From Pseudomonas viridiflava (GTDB taxonomy: Bacteria; Pseudomonadota; Gammaproteobacteria; Pseudomonadales; Pseudomonadaceae), in the NCBI RefSeq assembly GCF_900573885.1, contig NZ_UPSE01000449.1, forward strand, positions 186,001-250,000: a stretch of 64,000 nt of DNA, written 5' to 3'. Both the position numbers and the translations under genes were made by a program. Positions 34,872-42,979 of the stretch are shown in pieces; position 1 is the stretch's first letter; each line of letters begins with the position of its first letter. A model generated the notes under the pieces. The model was not told the DNA's origin. It did no database searches and saw only the letters and a program-made list of their open reading frames with translations.

Positions 34872-36806
34872 ATGAGCAAGGCCAGTGAATTCGCCCAGGC
34901 GGGCAAGGTGGCGGTGCAGCAGAACATCCTCGGGTTGATGGAGTTTTTGCAGAAGTTTCCGCCGTTTAATCAGATGGAAAACGCCCACTTGGGCTATGTG
35001 CTGGAGAACTGCCAGCTGCGGTTTTATGGCGCCGGTGAAAGCATTCTCAAGCCAAGCGGCGGGCCGGTTCAGCACTTCTATATCGTCAAGCAAGGCCTGG
35101 TGGTCGGTGAGCGTCCGCACACGGCGCGGCGCGGTACGGAAACCACGTTTGAGATCACCACCGGCGAGTGCTTTCCGCTGGCGGCGCTGCTGGGTGAACG
35201 GGCAACCCGCACGGAGCACTTAGCGGGCGAAGACACCTTCTGTTTGCTGCTCGGCAAAGATGCCTTTATCAAGGTGTTTGCGCTGTCTGCGCCTTTTCGC
35301 GATTTCGCTTTGCGCGGCGTTAGCAGCCTGCTCGATCAGGTGAATCAGCAGGTGCAGCGCCAGGCCGTCGCCACGCTGGGTGCGCAGTATTCGCTGGATA
35401 CGCCGCTGCGCGAATTGGCGATGCGCCAACCGGTGACGTGCAGCGCCGACACGCCGATCAGCGCGGCCGTGCGGCTGATGCATGAGCTGCAAGTGGGCAG
35501 CATTGTGATCGTCGATAAGGCGCACCACCCGACCGGCATTTTCACCCTGCGCGATTTGCGTTCGGTAGTCGCCGCCGGGGCGGAGAACCTGGGCGGGCCG
35601 ATTGCCGATGTGATGATTCCGTCTCCCTTCCATTTGCCGCCCATGGCTAGCGCCTTTGACGCCGCCATCGCCATGACCGAGCGCCATATCGCCCATGTCT
35701 GCCTGGTGGAAAACGGCGAGCTGCGCGGCGTGGTGTCGGAGCGCGATCTGTTCTCGCTGCAGCGGGTCGACCTGGTGCACCTTGCGCGCACTATCAGCCA
35801 TGCCAACCGGCTGGAGACCCTGGTGGCACTGCGCAGCGACATCCACCAACTGGTGGAGCGCATGCTTGCCCACGGCGCGTCGTCTACGCAGATCACACAG
35901 ATCATCACGCTGCTTAACGACCACACCGTGTGCCGCGTCATTGAACTGAGCATCGAACAACTGGGCGACCCCGGCGTGCCGTTTACGTGGCTGTGTTTCG
36001 GCAGCGAAGGGCGTCGCGAGCAGACGCTGCATACCGATCAGGACAACGGCATGTTGTTCGAGGCCAGCGATGCGGCCGACGCAGCGATCAAGCGCGGCAA
36101 GCTGCTGCCGCTGGCCGAACGCATTAATCACAGCCTGGACAAATGCGGCTTCAGCCTGTGCAAGGGCGGCATCATGGCGAGCAATCCGCAGCTGTGTTTG
36201 TCGCATCTTGAATGGTCGCGGCGCTTTAGCAGTTTTATCCGCGATGCCAGCCCGGAGAACCTGTTGAGCTCGAGTATCTACTTCGACTTGCGCGCCGTGT
36301 GGGGCCCGGTGGAAGGTTGCGAAGTGCTGCGCCAGCAGATTCTGATCGAGGTGGCCGACAACCAGATTTTCCAGCGCATGATGGCCGCCAATGCGCTGCG
36401 AAATCGTCCGCCGGTAGGGCGCTTTCGCGACTTTGTGGTGGCCCGCAGCGGCAGCGAAAAACACACGCTGGATTTGAAAGTGCAGGGCCTGACGCCCTTT
36501 GTGGATGGCGCGCGGTTGCTGGCCCTGGCCCATGGCATCAGCGCCGGCAACACCTTGCAGCGCTTGCGCGAGTTGATTGCCAAAGAGGTGATCGACCCAC
36601 TCGACGGCGCCGCTTACGAAGAGGCCTATCATTTTATTCAGCAAACCCGCATGCAGCAGCACCAGCAACAGGCGCGCCAGCAGCAGCGCTATACCAACCG
36701 CCTGGACCCCGACAGCCTCAACCACCTCGACCGGCGCATTTTGCGCGAGTCGTTCCGCCAGGCGCAGCGCCTGCAAAGCAGCCTGGCGCTGCGCTATCAG
36801 TTATGA
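34872..36806 (+). CDS. cNMP-binding / CBS / DUF294 nucleotidyltransferase-like signal protein
   Basis: A cytoplasmic 644-aa protein with four parts. They are a cyclic-nucleotide-binding-like beta roll (residues ~25-140, GESILKPSGG...FYIVKQGLVVG), two CBS motifs (~165-290, GSIVIVDKAHHPTGIFTLRD and HVCLVENGELRGVVSERD), a DUF294 nucleotidyltransferase-like core (~320-460, WLCFGSEGRREQTLHTDQDN, the GS...D-D pattern of pol-beta-like enzymes), and a helical C-terminal domain. The architecture matches regulators found beside a DnaQ-like exonuclease and often near acetate-metabolism genes. The ligand and the nucleotidylated target are unknown. It is co-transcribed with the exonuclease, 10 bp downstream. 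The ribosome binding site is weak. Confidence 0.85.
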   Translation: MSKASEFAQAGKVAVQQNILGLMEFLQKFPPFNQMENAHLGYVLENCQLRFYGAGESILKPSGGPVQHFYIVKQGLVVGERPHTARRGTETTFEITTGECFPLAALLGERATRTEHLAGEDTFCLLLGKDAFIKVFALSAPFRDFALRGVSSLLDQVNQQVQRQAVATLGAQYSLDTPLRELAMRQPVTCSADTPISAAVRLMHELQVGSIVIVDKAHHPTGIFTLRDLRSVVAAGAENLGGPIADVMIPSPFHLPPMASAFDAAIAMTERHIAHVCLVENGELRGVVSERDLFSLQRVDLVHLARTISHANRLETLVALRSDIHQLVERMLAHGASSTQITQIITLLNDHTVCRVIELSIEQLGDPGVPFTWLCFGSEGRREQTLHTDQDNGMLFEASDAADAAIKRGKLLPLAERINHSLDKCGFSLCKGGIMASNPQLCLSHLEWSRRFSSFIRDASPENLLSSSIYFDLRAVWGPVEGCEVLRQQILIEVADNQIFQRMMAANALRNRPPVGRFRDFVVARSGSEKHTLDLKVQGLTPFVDGARLLALAHGISAGNTLQRLRELIAKEVIDPLDGAAYEEAYHFIQQTRMQQHQQQARQQQRYTNRLDPDSLNHLDRRILRESFRQAQRLQSSLALRYQL

Positions 36807-36816
36807 GGCCTACGCC

Positions 36817-37527
36817 GTGATGTCATTCGACTGGCTGCGCCGCCGCCCCACCGCAACGATTGAGCAGCCGCTGCTGGACGCCTGCGCGCAGCTGCCCCAC
36901 CCGGTTGGCTGGAGCGAATCGCCATTGCGTGAGCAACGTTTCGTGGTGCTGGACCTGGAAACCAGCGGCCTGAACATGCAGCGTGATCACGTGCTGTCGA
37001 TCGGTGCCGTGGTGATCGAAGACGGCGCCATCGACCTCGGCCAGCAATTCGAATGCACCCTGAAACGCCACGCGCAGCCGGTGAGCCCCAGTGTGCTGAT
37101 TCACGGCATAGCGCCCAGCGCCCTGGCCGCTGGCGTGGCGCCGGCTGAAGGCCTGCTGGCGTTTATGCAATTTGTCGGGGACAGCCCGCTGTTGGCCTTT
37201 CACGCGCCGTTCGACCAGCACATGCTGAGCAAAGCGCTGAAGCAAGACCTGGCTTACAGCCTGGAACACCGTTTTCTGGATGTCGCCGATCTGGCGCCCA
37301 TGCTCTGCCCCGACATCACCCTGCGCCAGGCCGGGCTGGACGACTGGACCGCGCATTTCGGCCTGCACGTTCAGCAACGCCATCACGCCAGCGCCGATGC
37401 GCTGGTCACCGCCGAACTGGCGCTGATTCTGTTCAGCCGTGCACGCCAGCAAAACCTGGACAGCCCGGCCGCGCTGGCGGATGCACTCGCGCGGTGGCAA
37501 CGCCGTCAGCAGCGACCGTCTCTGTAA
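36817..37527 (+). CDS. DEDDh 3'-5' exonuclease (DnaQ/RNase T superfamily)
   Basis: A 236-aa exonuclease. The Exo I motif FVVLDLETSGL gives D46 and E48. Exo II is LLAFHAPFDQHML, and Exo III HHASADALVTAEL supplies the His and Asp of the DEDDh class. It resembles the proofreading-exonuclease-like proteins that accompany DUF294/CBS proteins, rather than the DNA polymerase III epsilon subunit. GTG 36817 has GAGG eight bases upstream; ATG 36820 is the alternative start. The substrate (DNA or RNA) is not determined. Confidence 0.87.
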   Translation: MMSFDWLRRRPTATIEQPLLDACAQLPHPVGWSESPLREQRFVVLDLETSGLNMQRDHVLSIGAVVIEDGAIDLGQQFECTLKRHAQPVSPSVLIHGIAPSALAAGVAPAEGLLAFMQFVGDSPLLAFHAPFDQHMLSKALKQDLAYSLEHRFLDVADLAPMLCPDITLRQAGLDDWTAHFGLHVQQRHHASADALVTAELALILFSRARQQNLDSPAALADALARWQRRQQRPSL

Positions 37528-37601
37528 CAGCGCTGCAAAACAGGCCACAAAATAAACTGACCGCGAGCAATTGCGGCGAAAGGCAACTCTCTGCAATCAT
37601 A

Positions 37602-37620
37602 TGCGAATAATTCTCGATTT
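37602..37620. promoter_or_regulatory. Fur box candidate upstream of the ECF sigma gene
   Basis: The stretch TGCGAATAATTCTCGATTT is close to the GATAATGATTCTCATT-type Pseudomonas Fur site and lies 33 bp before the sigma factor start. It implies repression by Fur-Fe2+ when iron is plentiful, the usual wiring for FecI-like sigma factors. Confidence 0.65.
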
Positions 37621-37652
37621 CGTGTCTGGTCTGCTTTTCGGCGGAGAGTGCT

Positions 37653-38171
37653 GTGTCGGTTGGGGAATCCACAAACCATGAATTGGCGAACGTGCTGTAT
37701 CGCGATCATCGCGACTGGCTGCTCGGCTGGCTGCGTAAAAGCCTGAGCTGCCCGCACCGGGCCGAAGACCTCAGCCAGGACACGTTCGTGCGCATTCTTG
37801 GCAAACCCGAAGCCATGCATATGCGCGAGCCCCGCGCCCTGCTGACCACCATCGCCAAAGGCCTGCTGATCGACTATTTCCGCCGCAGCGCCCTGGAACG
37901 CACTTACCTCGACGAGCTGGCCGCGCTGCCGGAAAGCGTCCATCCCGACATTGAAGAACAGGCCATGGTGCTGGAGTCGCTGCGCGCCATCGACCGCATG
38001 CTCGGCACCCTGTCGAGCAATGCCCGCGCCGCCTTCCTCTATAACCGCATCGACAACCTCGGCCACGCCGAAATTGCCGAACGCCTCGGTGTGTCGGTGC
38101 CGCGCGTGCGCCAGTACCTGGCTCAGGGTTTGCGCCAGTGCTACATCGCCCTCTACGGCGAGCCGACATGA
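37653..38171 (+). CDS. ECF sigma factor, FecI/FpvI type
   Basis: A 172-aa iron-starvation sigma factor. Region 2 includes LYRDHRDWLLGWLRKSLSCP and RAEDLSQDTFVRIL, and region 4 is NLGHAEIAERLGVSVPRVRQ. GTG is the start, with GGAGAG upstream. Its stop codon overlaps the FecR-type gene by 4 bp (ATGA), and a TonB receptor follows. It would direct RNA polymerase to the receptor promoter when the cognate siderophore binds. Fur control is suggested by the box at 37602. Confidence 0.92.
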   Translation: MSVGESTNHELANVLYRDHRDWLLGWLRKSLSCPHRAEDLSQDTFVRILGKPEAMHMREPRALLTTIAKGLLIDYFRRSALERTYLDELAALPESVHPDIEEQAMVLESLRAIDRMLGTLSSNARAAFLYNRIDNLGHAEIAERLGVSVPRVRQYLAQGLRQCYIALYGEPT

Positions 38172-39142
38172 ACCGCAGCAGCGTATCGGCCAAGGTGCTC
38201 GACGAAGCCATCAGCTGGCAGCTGTGCCTCGGCTCCGGGGAAGCCAGCGAGCTTGAGCGCGCCGAGTTTCACTTGTGGCAAGCCGCCAGCGCCGAACACG
38301 CCCGCGCCTGGGCGCAGCTCAGCGGCGTGGACCAACACTTCGCCAACGTCAGCAGCCAACCGGCCCGCCGCGCGTTGTTGCGCGCCGGCAGCGTGGGCAA
38401 AACCCGTCTGCGCAGCGGCGGCATTCTCGGCGTGCTGCTCGGCGCCGCGCTGGGCCTGAGCCTGGCGCAGCAACACCGGCCGCTGGGCGACTGGCTGGCC
38501 GACGAGCGCACCGCGCCGGGCGAGCAGCGCGAACTAGAACTGCCAGACCACAGCACGGTGCGCCTCAACAGCCGCAGTGCGCTGGATATCGACTTCACCC
38601 CGCAGCAACGCCGCCTGTTTCTGCGCAGCGGCGAAATACTCGTGGAAACCGCCCATGGCGATGCCCGGCCTTTTATCGTCGCCACCCGCAATGGCGAGCT
38701 GCGCGCCCTGGGCACACGCTTTCTGGTACGCCAGGAGCCAGGCGGCACGCGCCTGATCGTGCTGCAATCGGCCGTCGCCGCACGCCCGGCGCAAGCCGCT
38801 ACGGAAACCAATGTCATCCAGCAAGGCCAGCAAGTGCTGATGGCCGCCGACGCATTGGGCGCAGTGAACGCTGCACCCGCTACCGCTGACGCCTGGGCCC
38901 ACGGCATGTTGGTGGTGGAAAACATGCGCCTGGCCGACTTGCTCGAACAGCTCGGCGAGTACCGCGACGGTTTTCTCAGCGCCGACCCGCTCGTGGCCGA
39001 CCTGCGCATCAGCGGCAGCTTCCCGTTGCGCAACACCGACCTGGCGCTGGCCGCGCTGCCGCCCAGCCTGCCGGTGCAGATCGAACGGCGCACCGATTGG
39101 TGGGTGCGCGTGGTGCCAGCGCCGGTGGCGGAAAAACCCTGA
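38168..39142 (+). CDS. FecR-type anti-sigma / sigma regulator
   Basis: A 324-aa inner membrane regulator. The N-terminal cytoplasmic FecR_N segment (EAISWQLCLGSGEASELERA) contacts the sigma factor. One membrane helix at about residues 80-100 (GGILGVLLGAALGLSLAQ) is followed by the periplasmic FecR domain with LELPDHSTVRLNSRSALDID and GELRALGTRFLVRQ, and a C-terminal STN-like region (LRISGSFPLRNTDLALAALP) that meets the receptor signalling domain. The start at 38168 overlaps the sigma gene stop. Confidence 0.92.
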   Translation: MNRSSVSAKVLDEAISWQLCLGSGEASELERAEFHLWQAASAEHARAWAQLSGVDQHFANVSSQPARRALLRAGSVGKTRLRSGGILGVLLGAALGLSLAQQHRPLGDWLADERTAPGEQRELELPDHSTVRLNSRSALDIDFTPQQRRLFLRSGEILVETAHGDARPFIVATRNGELRALGTRFLVRQEPGGTRLIVLQSAVAARPAQAATETNVIQQGQQVLMAADALGAVNAAPATADAWAHGMLVVENMRLADLLEQLGEYRDGFLSADPLVADLRISGSFPLRNTDLALAALPPSLPVQIERRTDWWVRVVPAPVAEKP

Positions 39143-39153
39143 AAAGCGGCCTG

Positions 39154-39169
39154 CTGAAAATATTTTCAG
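39154..39169. promoter_or_regulatory. Perfect 16-bp palindrome in front of the TonB receptor gene
   Basis: CTGAAAATATTTTCAG reads the same on both strands. It lies 75 bp upstream of the receptor start codon in the gap after the FecR-type gene. It could be an operator, or part of the ECF sigma promoter (GAAAAT as a -35-type element). No T run follows directly, so termination is unlikely. Confidence 0.45.
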
Positions 39170-39243
39170 TCAGCCCTATCACTTTTCGTTTTTGCTTCGG
39201 CATAGGGGCATTGAGATTAATTCCTGCTTGGGAGCCGCTCGCA

Positions 39244-41658
39244 ATGTCGAAGTCCGCCATCACCCTGTTCCGCCCCACGTTACTGGCCGCCGCCCTGGCA
39301 TTCGCCAGCCTGCCGGCCCTCGCCGCCGACACCGCCGCCGTGCGCAGCTACCAACTGCCGGCCGCGCCATTGGCCAGCACCCTGAACCAGATCGCCAGCC
39401 AGGCCGGCGTAGTGCTGAGCATCGACCCGAGCCTGACGGCCGGCAAAACCGCGCAGCCTGTGCAGGGTCAATACGACGCGCAGACGGCGTTGCGTCAGGC
39501 GTTGCGCGGGAGTGGGCTGACGTTGGTGGCCAATAGTGCGGGGACGTTTAGTGTGGCGCCGGCTGCGACTGATGAAATGACCCTGCCCGCCACCGACATC
39601 AATGCTGCGGGCATCCTCGATGGCAGCGCCGACTCCGGTTACCGCACCGAATCAATCAAAAACGTCGGCGCGCTCGGCGGCATGAGCCTGCAAGACACGC
39701 CGTACTCCATCAGCGTCGTCTCCAAAGAAATGCTGCAAAACACGCAGACCACTTCCACGGACGACGTGTTCAAGCGCAACCCGTTTACCCAGCTGTACTC
39801 GCCGAAAAACGCCGGGTATGCGAGCGCGGTGGCGATTCGTGGTTTCAGCAGCGCGGGGAATTTGAGCATTGCCAACGACGGGTTGCGGTTCAGCACCGGC
39901 TACGACGCCGGCAACTACGTTGAGGAAATGGAGCAGATCGAGATTCTCACCGGTCTGAGCGGCTTTCTCTATGGCCCGGGCAACCCCGGCGGCCTGGTCA
40001 ACTACGTGCTTAAACGCCCGACTGCCGAGCGCTACAACAGCGTGACCCTGGGCAATGCCGGTGGCGAAAACTACTACCTGCACGGCGACTTCGGCGGCCC
40101 GATCGACGATGCGGGCGTGTTCGGTTATCGCTTGAACGTGCTGACGCAAGACGGCGAGACCGCCATCGACATGCAGAAGCGCCGTCGCGAAATGATCACC
40201 CTGGCGCTGGACTGGAATGTCAGCGATGACTTGCTGGTGCAGTTCGATGCTTCGCACAAGAAGAGCGAAACCCGTGGGTTGAATAGCTACTGGTACATCG
40301 CCGACGACGCCAACGGCAACAGCCGTCGCCCGGACGCCAGCGACCTCAGCAATGACAAGTTGTACAGCCAACGCTGGGCATTCTCCGACACCGAGCAAGA
40401 CCGCGTCGGTTCGCGCTTCAACTGGCGTATCAATGACATCTTCACCCTGCGCGGTGCGGTTGCTTATGCCGAGTACACCGAAGAGTACGTTTACACCGGC
40501 CCGACCATCGACGCATTCAACGCACCCACGCGTGGTACTTACTCGCAGCCGTTGTATGCGTTCGCTCCGGTTGAAAATGAGGAAACCTCTTCCTACCTGT
40601 TCCTCGACTCGATGTTCGACACCGGCCCGCTTAACCACAAGGTTACCGTGGGCTATCAAGGCAACAACGTTCGCACTCGCCAATACACCGACCACATCGA
40701 CTTTGCCTACCAGTGGCAATCAGTGGTCGGCACACCGCCACTGAGTCAAACACCCCAGGTTTCCAAACCGGGCTACAGCATCGGCAATGGCGATCAGCGC
40801 CTGGCTTCCACCAGTGAAACCAACAGCGTGCTGATCGGCGACGTAATTACCCTGAACCCGCAATGGTCGACTGTTCTGGGCGTTACTCATTCCAGCATTG
40901 AGACCTTTGCCAACGACTTCATTTATGGCGGCGGAATTACCGAATACGACAAGAGCAAGACCTCACCGAACGTCTCCCTTATCTACAAACCGGCGCCGTG
41001 GTTGACCACGTACGCGACCTACATTGAAGGTCTCGAAGGCGGTGGCATGGCGCCGAACGGTTCCCAAGGCGTTACGCCGGGCACAGCCCTGCCGCCCGAG
41101 GTCAGCGAGCAATATGAAATCGGCGCCAAAGCAACGTGGGGCGACACGTTGTTTACCTTGGCGCTGTTCGATATCGACAAGCCGAACTACATCACCAACT
41201 TCGTCTACACGCCAAACGGGCGCCAAAAGAATCGCGGTGTCGAATTTGGTATCACCGGCAAGGTGTTGCCTGAACTGACTGTGGTGGGCGGCGTCACCGT
41301 GCTGGACGCTGAGTTGGCTAAAACCAATAACACCGCCAATGATGGCAACAAACCTACCAACGTCGCTTCCCGCCTCGCGAAGGTGTACGCCGAGTACGAC
41401 GTCAACGCCATTCCCGGCGTAGCCATGACTGGCGGTGCTTACTACACCGGCAAGCAATACACCGATGAAGCCAACCGCCACGACATTCCGTCCTTCACCA
41501 CCTTCGACCTGGGCGCCCGCTACGCCATGCCGGTGGCCGACAACAAGCTGACCCTGCGCGCCAACGTCAGCAACCTGGCCAACAAGGAATACTGGCTGAA
41601 CAGCTACTACCTGGGCGACCCGCGCACCCTGACGTTCTCGGCTCAGTTGGAGTTCTAA
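39244..41658 (+). CDS. TonB-dependent siderophore receptor with signalling domain
   Basis: An outer membrane transducer of 804 aa. It has a signal peptide (to about residue 27, SLPALA), then the STN signalling domain (~36-106, YQLPAAPLASTLNQIASQAG...). A plug domain follows (DTPYSISVVSKEMLQN, VAIRGFSSAGN), and a 22-strand barrel ends in LTFSAQLEF with a terminal Phe. It imports a ferric siderophore using TonB energy and signals through the FecR/ECF pair. The start at 39244 is chosen for the signal peptide and GGGAG upstream. The ligand is unknown; xenosiderophores of the hydroxamate class are common for this subfamily. Confidence 0.92.
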   Translation: MSKSAITLFRPTLLAAALAFASLPALAADTAAVRSYQLPAAPLASTLNQIASQAGVVLSIDPSLTAGKTAQPVQGQYDAQTALRQALRGSGLTLVANSAGTFSVAPAATDEMTLPATDINAAGILDGSADSGYRTESIKNVGALGGMSLQDTPYSISVVSKEMLQNTQTTSTDDVFKRNPFTQLYSPKNAGYASAVAIRGFSSAGNLSIANDGLRFSTGYDAGNYVEEMEQIEILTGLSGFLYGPGNPGGLVNYVLKRPTAERYNSVTLGNAGGENYYLHGDFGGPIDDAGVFGYRLNVLTQDGETAIDMQKRRREMITLALDWNVSDDLLVQFDASHKKSETRGLNSYWYIADDANGNSRRPDASDLSNDKLYSQRWAFSDTEQDRVGSRFNWRINDIFTLRGAVAYAEYTEEYVYTGPTIDAFNAPTRGTYSQPLYAFAPVENEETSSYLFLDSMFDTGPLNHKVTVGYQGNNVRTRQYTDHIDFAYQWQSVVGTPPLSQTPQVSKPGYSIGNGDQRLASTSETNSVLIGDVITLNPQWSTVLGVTHSSIETFANDFIYGGGITEYDKSKTSPNVSLIYKPAPWLTTYATYIEGLEGGGMAPNGSQGVTPGTALPPEVSEQYEIGAKATWGDTLFTLALFDIDKPNYITNFVYTPNGRQKNRGVEFGITGKVLPELTVVGGVTVLDAELAKTNNTANDGNKPTNVASRLAKVYAEYDVNAIPGVAMTGGAYYTGKQYTDEANRHDIPSFTTFDLGARYAMPVADNKLTLRANVSNLANKEYWLNSYYLGDPRTLTFSAQLEF

Positions 41659-41695
41659 GCAGCCTGGTTAGGCACTCGTTATCCGCACCACCGCT

Positions 41696-41757
41696 ATCGA
41701 GGCTAAAGCCTCTCCTACAGGTTTCTTATTTCCTGTGGGAGAGGCTTTAGCCTCGAT
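41696..41757. repeat. Inverted repeat (GAGGCTAAAGCCTC family)
   Basis: ATCGAGGCTAAAGCCTCTCC...TACAGG is matched by CCTGTGGGAGAGGCTTTAGC...CTCGAT. It is a long REP-like hairpin after the TonB receptor gene, related to the element at 49831-49894. It may serve as the transcript 3' end. Confidence 0.9.
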
Positions 41758-41857
41758 GCGTTTGGGGCCATAACCGCCAAGCCTTGTACCGCGACTTGGC
41801 GCCTTCAGGCTCGACGCTGTAGGGTTAGCGCCTCGCCATTTACTTGAGAATCGCGCC

Positions 41858-42487
41858 ATGCCCGCTGCCACCATGAAGCTGTTCCACAACCCCGCCTCGC
41901 CGTTCGTGCGCAAGGTGCTGGTGGTTCTCCACGAGACCGGCCAGCAGGAGCGTGTCGAGCTGGAAACCGTAATGCTCACCCCCACCAACCCCAGCGCCGC
42001 CGTTATCGCCCATAACCCGGCGGGCAAGATTCCGGCGCTGCGTCTGGACGATGGTTCGCTGCTGCACGACAGCCGCGTGATCGTCGATTACCTCGACCAT
42101 CAGCACGTCGGCGAACCGCTGATTCCCCAAGACGGCGCCAGCCGCTGGCGGCGTCTGACCCTGGCTTCGCTGGCCGATGCGGTAATGGATGCCGCCGTGC
42201 TCATTCGCTACGAACTGGCCACCCGCCCGCAAGACAAACACTGGGCGGAGTGGCTCGACGCTCAGCAGGCAAAAATTGTCCGCGCCCTGGGTGAGTTCGA
42301 AGAAGCGGCAGGCGCCGAGCTGCCGAGTCGCTTCGACGTGGCCGCCATCGGCATCGCCTGTGCCCTCGGTTACCTCGATTTTCGCCAAGCCGAATTCGAC
42401 TGGCGCCAGCAGTTCCCAACCCTGGCCATCTGGTACGCCGACGTCAGCCAGCGCCCCTCGATGCTGGCGACTCAGCCGCCGGTTTGA
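41858..42487 (+). CDS. Glutathione S-transferase family protein
   Basis: A 209-aa GST. The N-terminal thioredoxin-like domain (MKLFHNPASPFVRKVLVVLH, then NPAGKIPALRLDDG with the cis-Pro, and LLHDSRVIVDYLD) and the all-helical C-terminal domain (from about residue 88) are complete. Ser/Cys-type versus Tyr-type catalysis is uncertain; S14 in NPASPF is the likely thiol-activating residue. ATG 41858 was taken; ATG 41873 is the alternative. It is monocistronic, between two repeat elements. Confidence 0.88.
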   Translation: MPAATMKLFHNPASPFVRKVLVVLHETGQQERVELETVMLTPTNPSAAVIAHNPAGKIPALRLDDGSLLHDSRVIVDYLDHQHVGEPLIPQDGASRWRRLTLASLADAVMDAAVLIRYELATRPQDKHWAEWLDAQQAKIVRALGEFEEAAGAELPSRFDVAAIGIACALGYLDFRQAEFDWRQQFPTLAIWYADVSQRPSMLATQPPV

Positions 42488-42510
42488 TCGGCACAATCGC
42501 CGTACACAAC

Positions 42511-42602
42511 CGTAGGTTGGGTCGGTCCGCGTTCGGTGAGCGAAGCGAAGCCCAACATCGCGCGGACCGTTGGGCTTCGCCTGCGGCTCAACCCAACCTA
42601 CG
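42511..42602. repeat. Inverted repeat (GTAGGTTGGGT family)
   Basis: CGTAGGTTGGGT at the left end and ACCCAACCTACG at the right end, with inner arms GCGAAGCCCAAC / GTTGGGCTTCGC. The right half recurs at 50293-50328. A dispersed palindromic element after the GST gene. Confidence 0.88.
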
Positions 42603-42672
42603 AAAAGCATCGCGATTCTCCGGGCCAACTGGTGCCCAACCTGGGCATCTTCACGCAACCCCACGTGCCCGC

Positions 42673-42975
42673 TCATTTGCTCATGCTCACGCGGTACAAC
42701 CCGGCGCCGACCAGCAGGGCGACTTGCCCCAGCGCTGCGCACATTTGCAGGAACGAGCGCACGGAGGCGTTTTCGACGGCGTCCGGGGCGCCGGTCAGGC
42801 TGATCCAGAAGCCTTCCGGCAACACCGCCAGCGCGAGGTGCGCCAGGGGTTTGCCGGTGAGCACGATGAGGTTGATCACGTCGAAGCGCTGGGCAAACAT
42901 CAGGCCCACCAAAATCAGCAGCGCAACAAACATACCCAGGGCCAGACAGGCGCCAAATTGCAGGACGATGCGCAT
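42673..42975 (-). CDS. Small membrane protein downstream of creD
   Basis: A 100-aa protein with three hydrophobic stretches (ACLALGMFVALLILVGLMFA, LAHLALAVLPEGFWISL, and LGQVALLVGAGLY) implying membrane insertion. No family is recognised. ATG 42975 lies 4 bp after the creD stop codon and the two are clearly co-transcribed, so it probably belongs to the CreD function in the cell envelope. Confidence 0.65.
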   Translation of the reverse strand: MRIVLQFGACLALGMFVALLILVGLMFAQRFDVINLIVLTGKPLAHLALAVLPEGFWISLTGAPDAVENASVRSFLQMCAALGQVALLVGAGLYRVSMSK

Positions 42976-42979
42976 GGCG

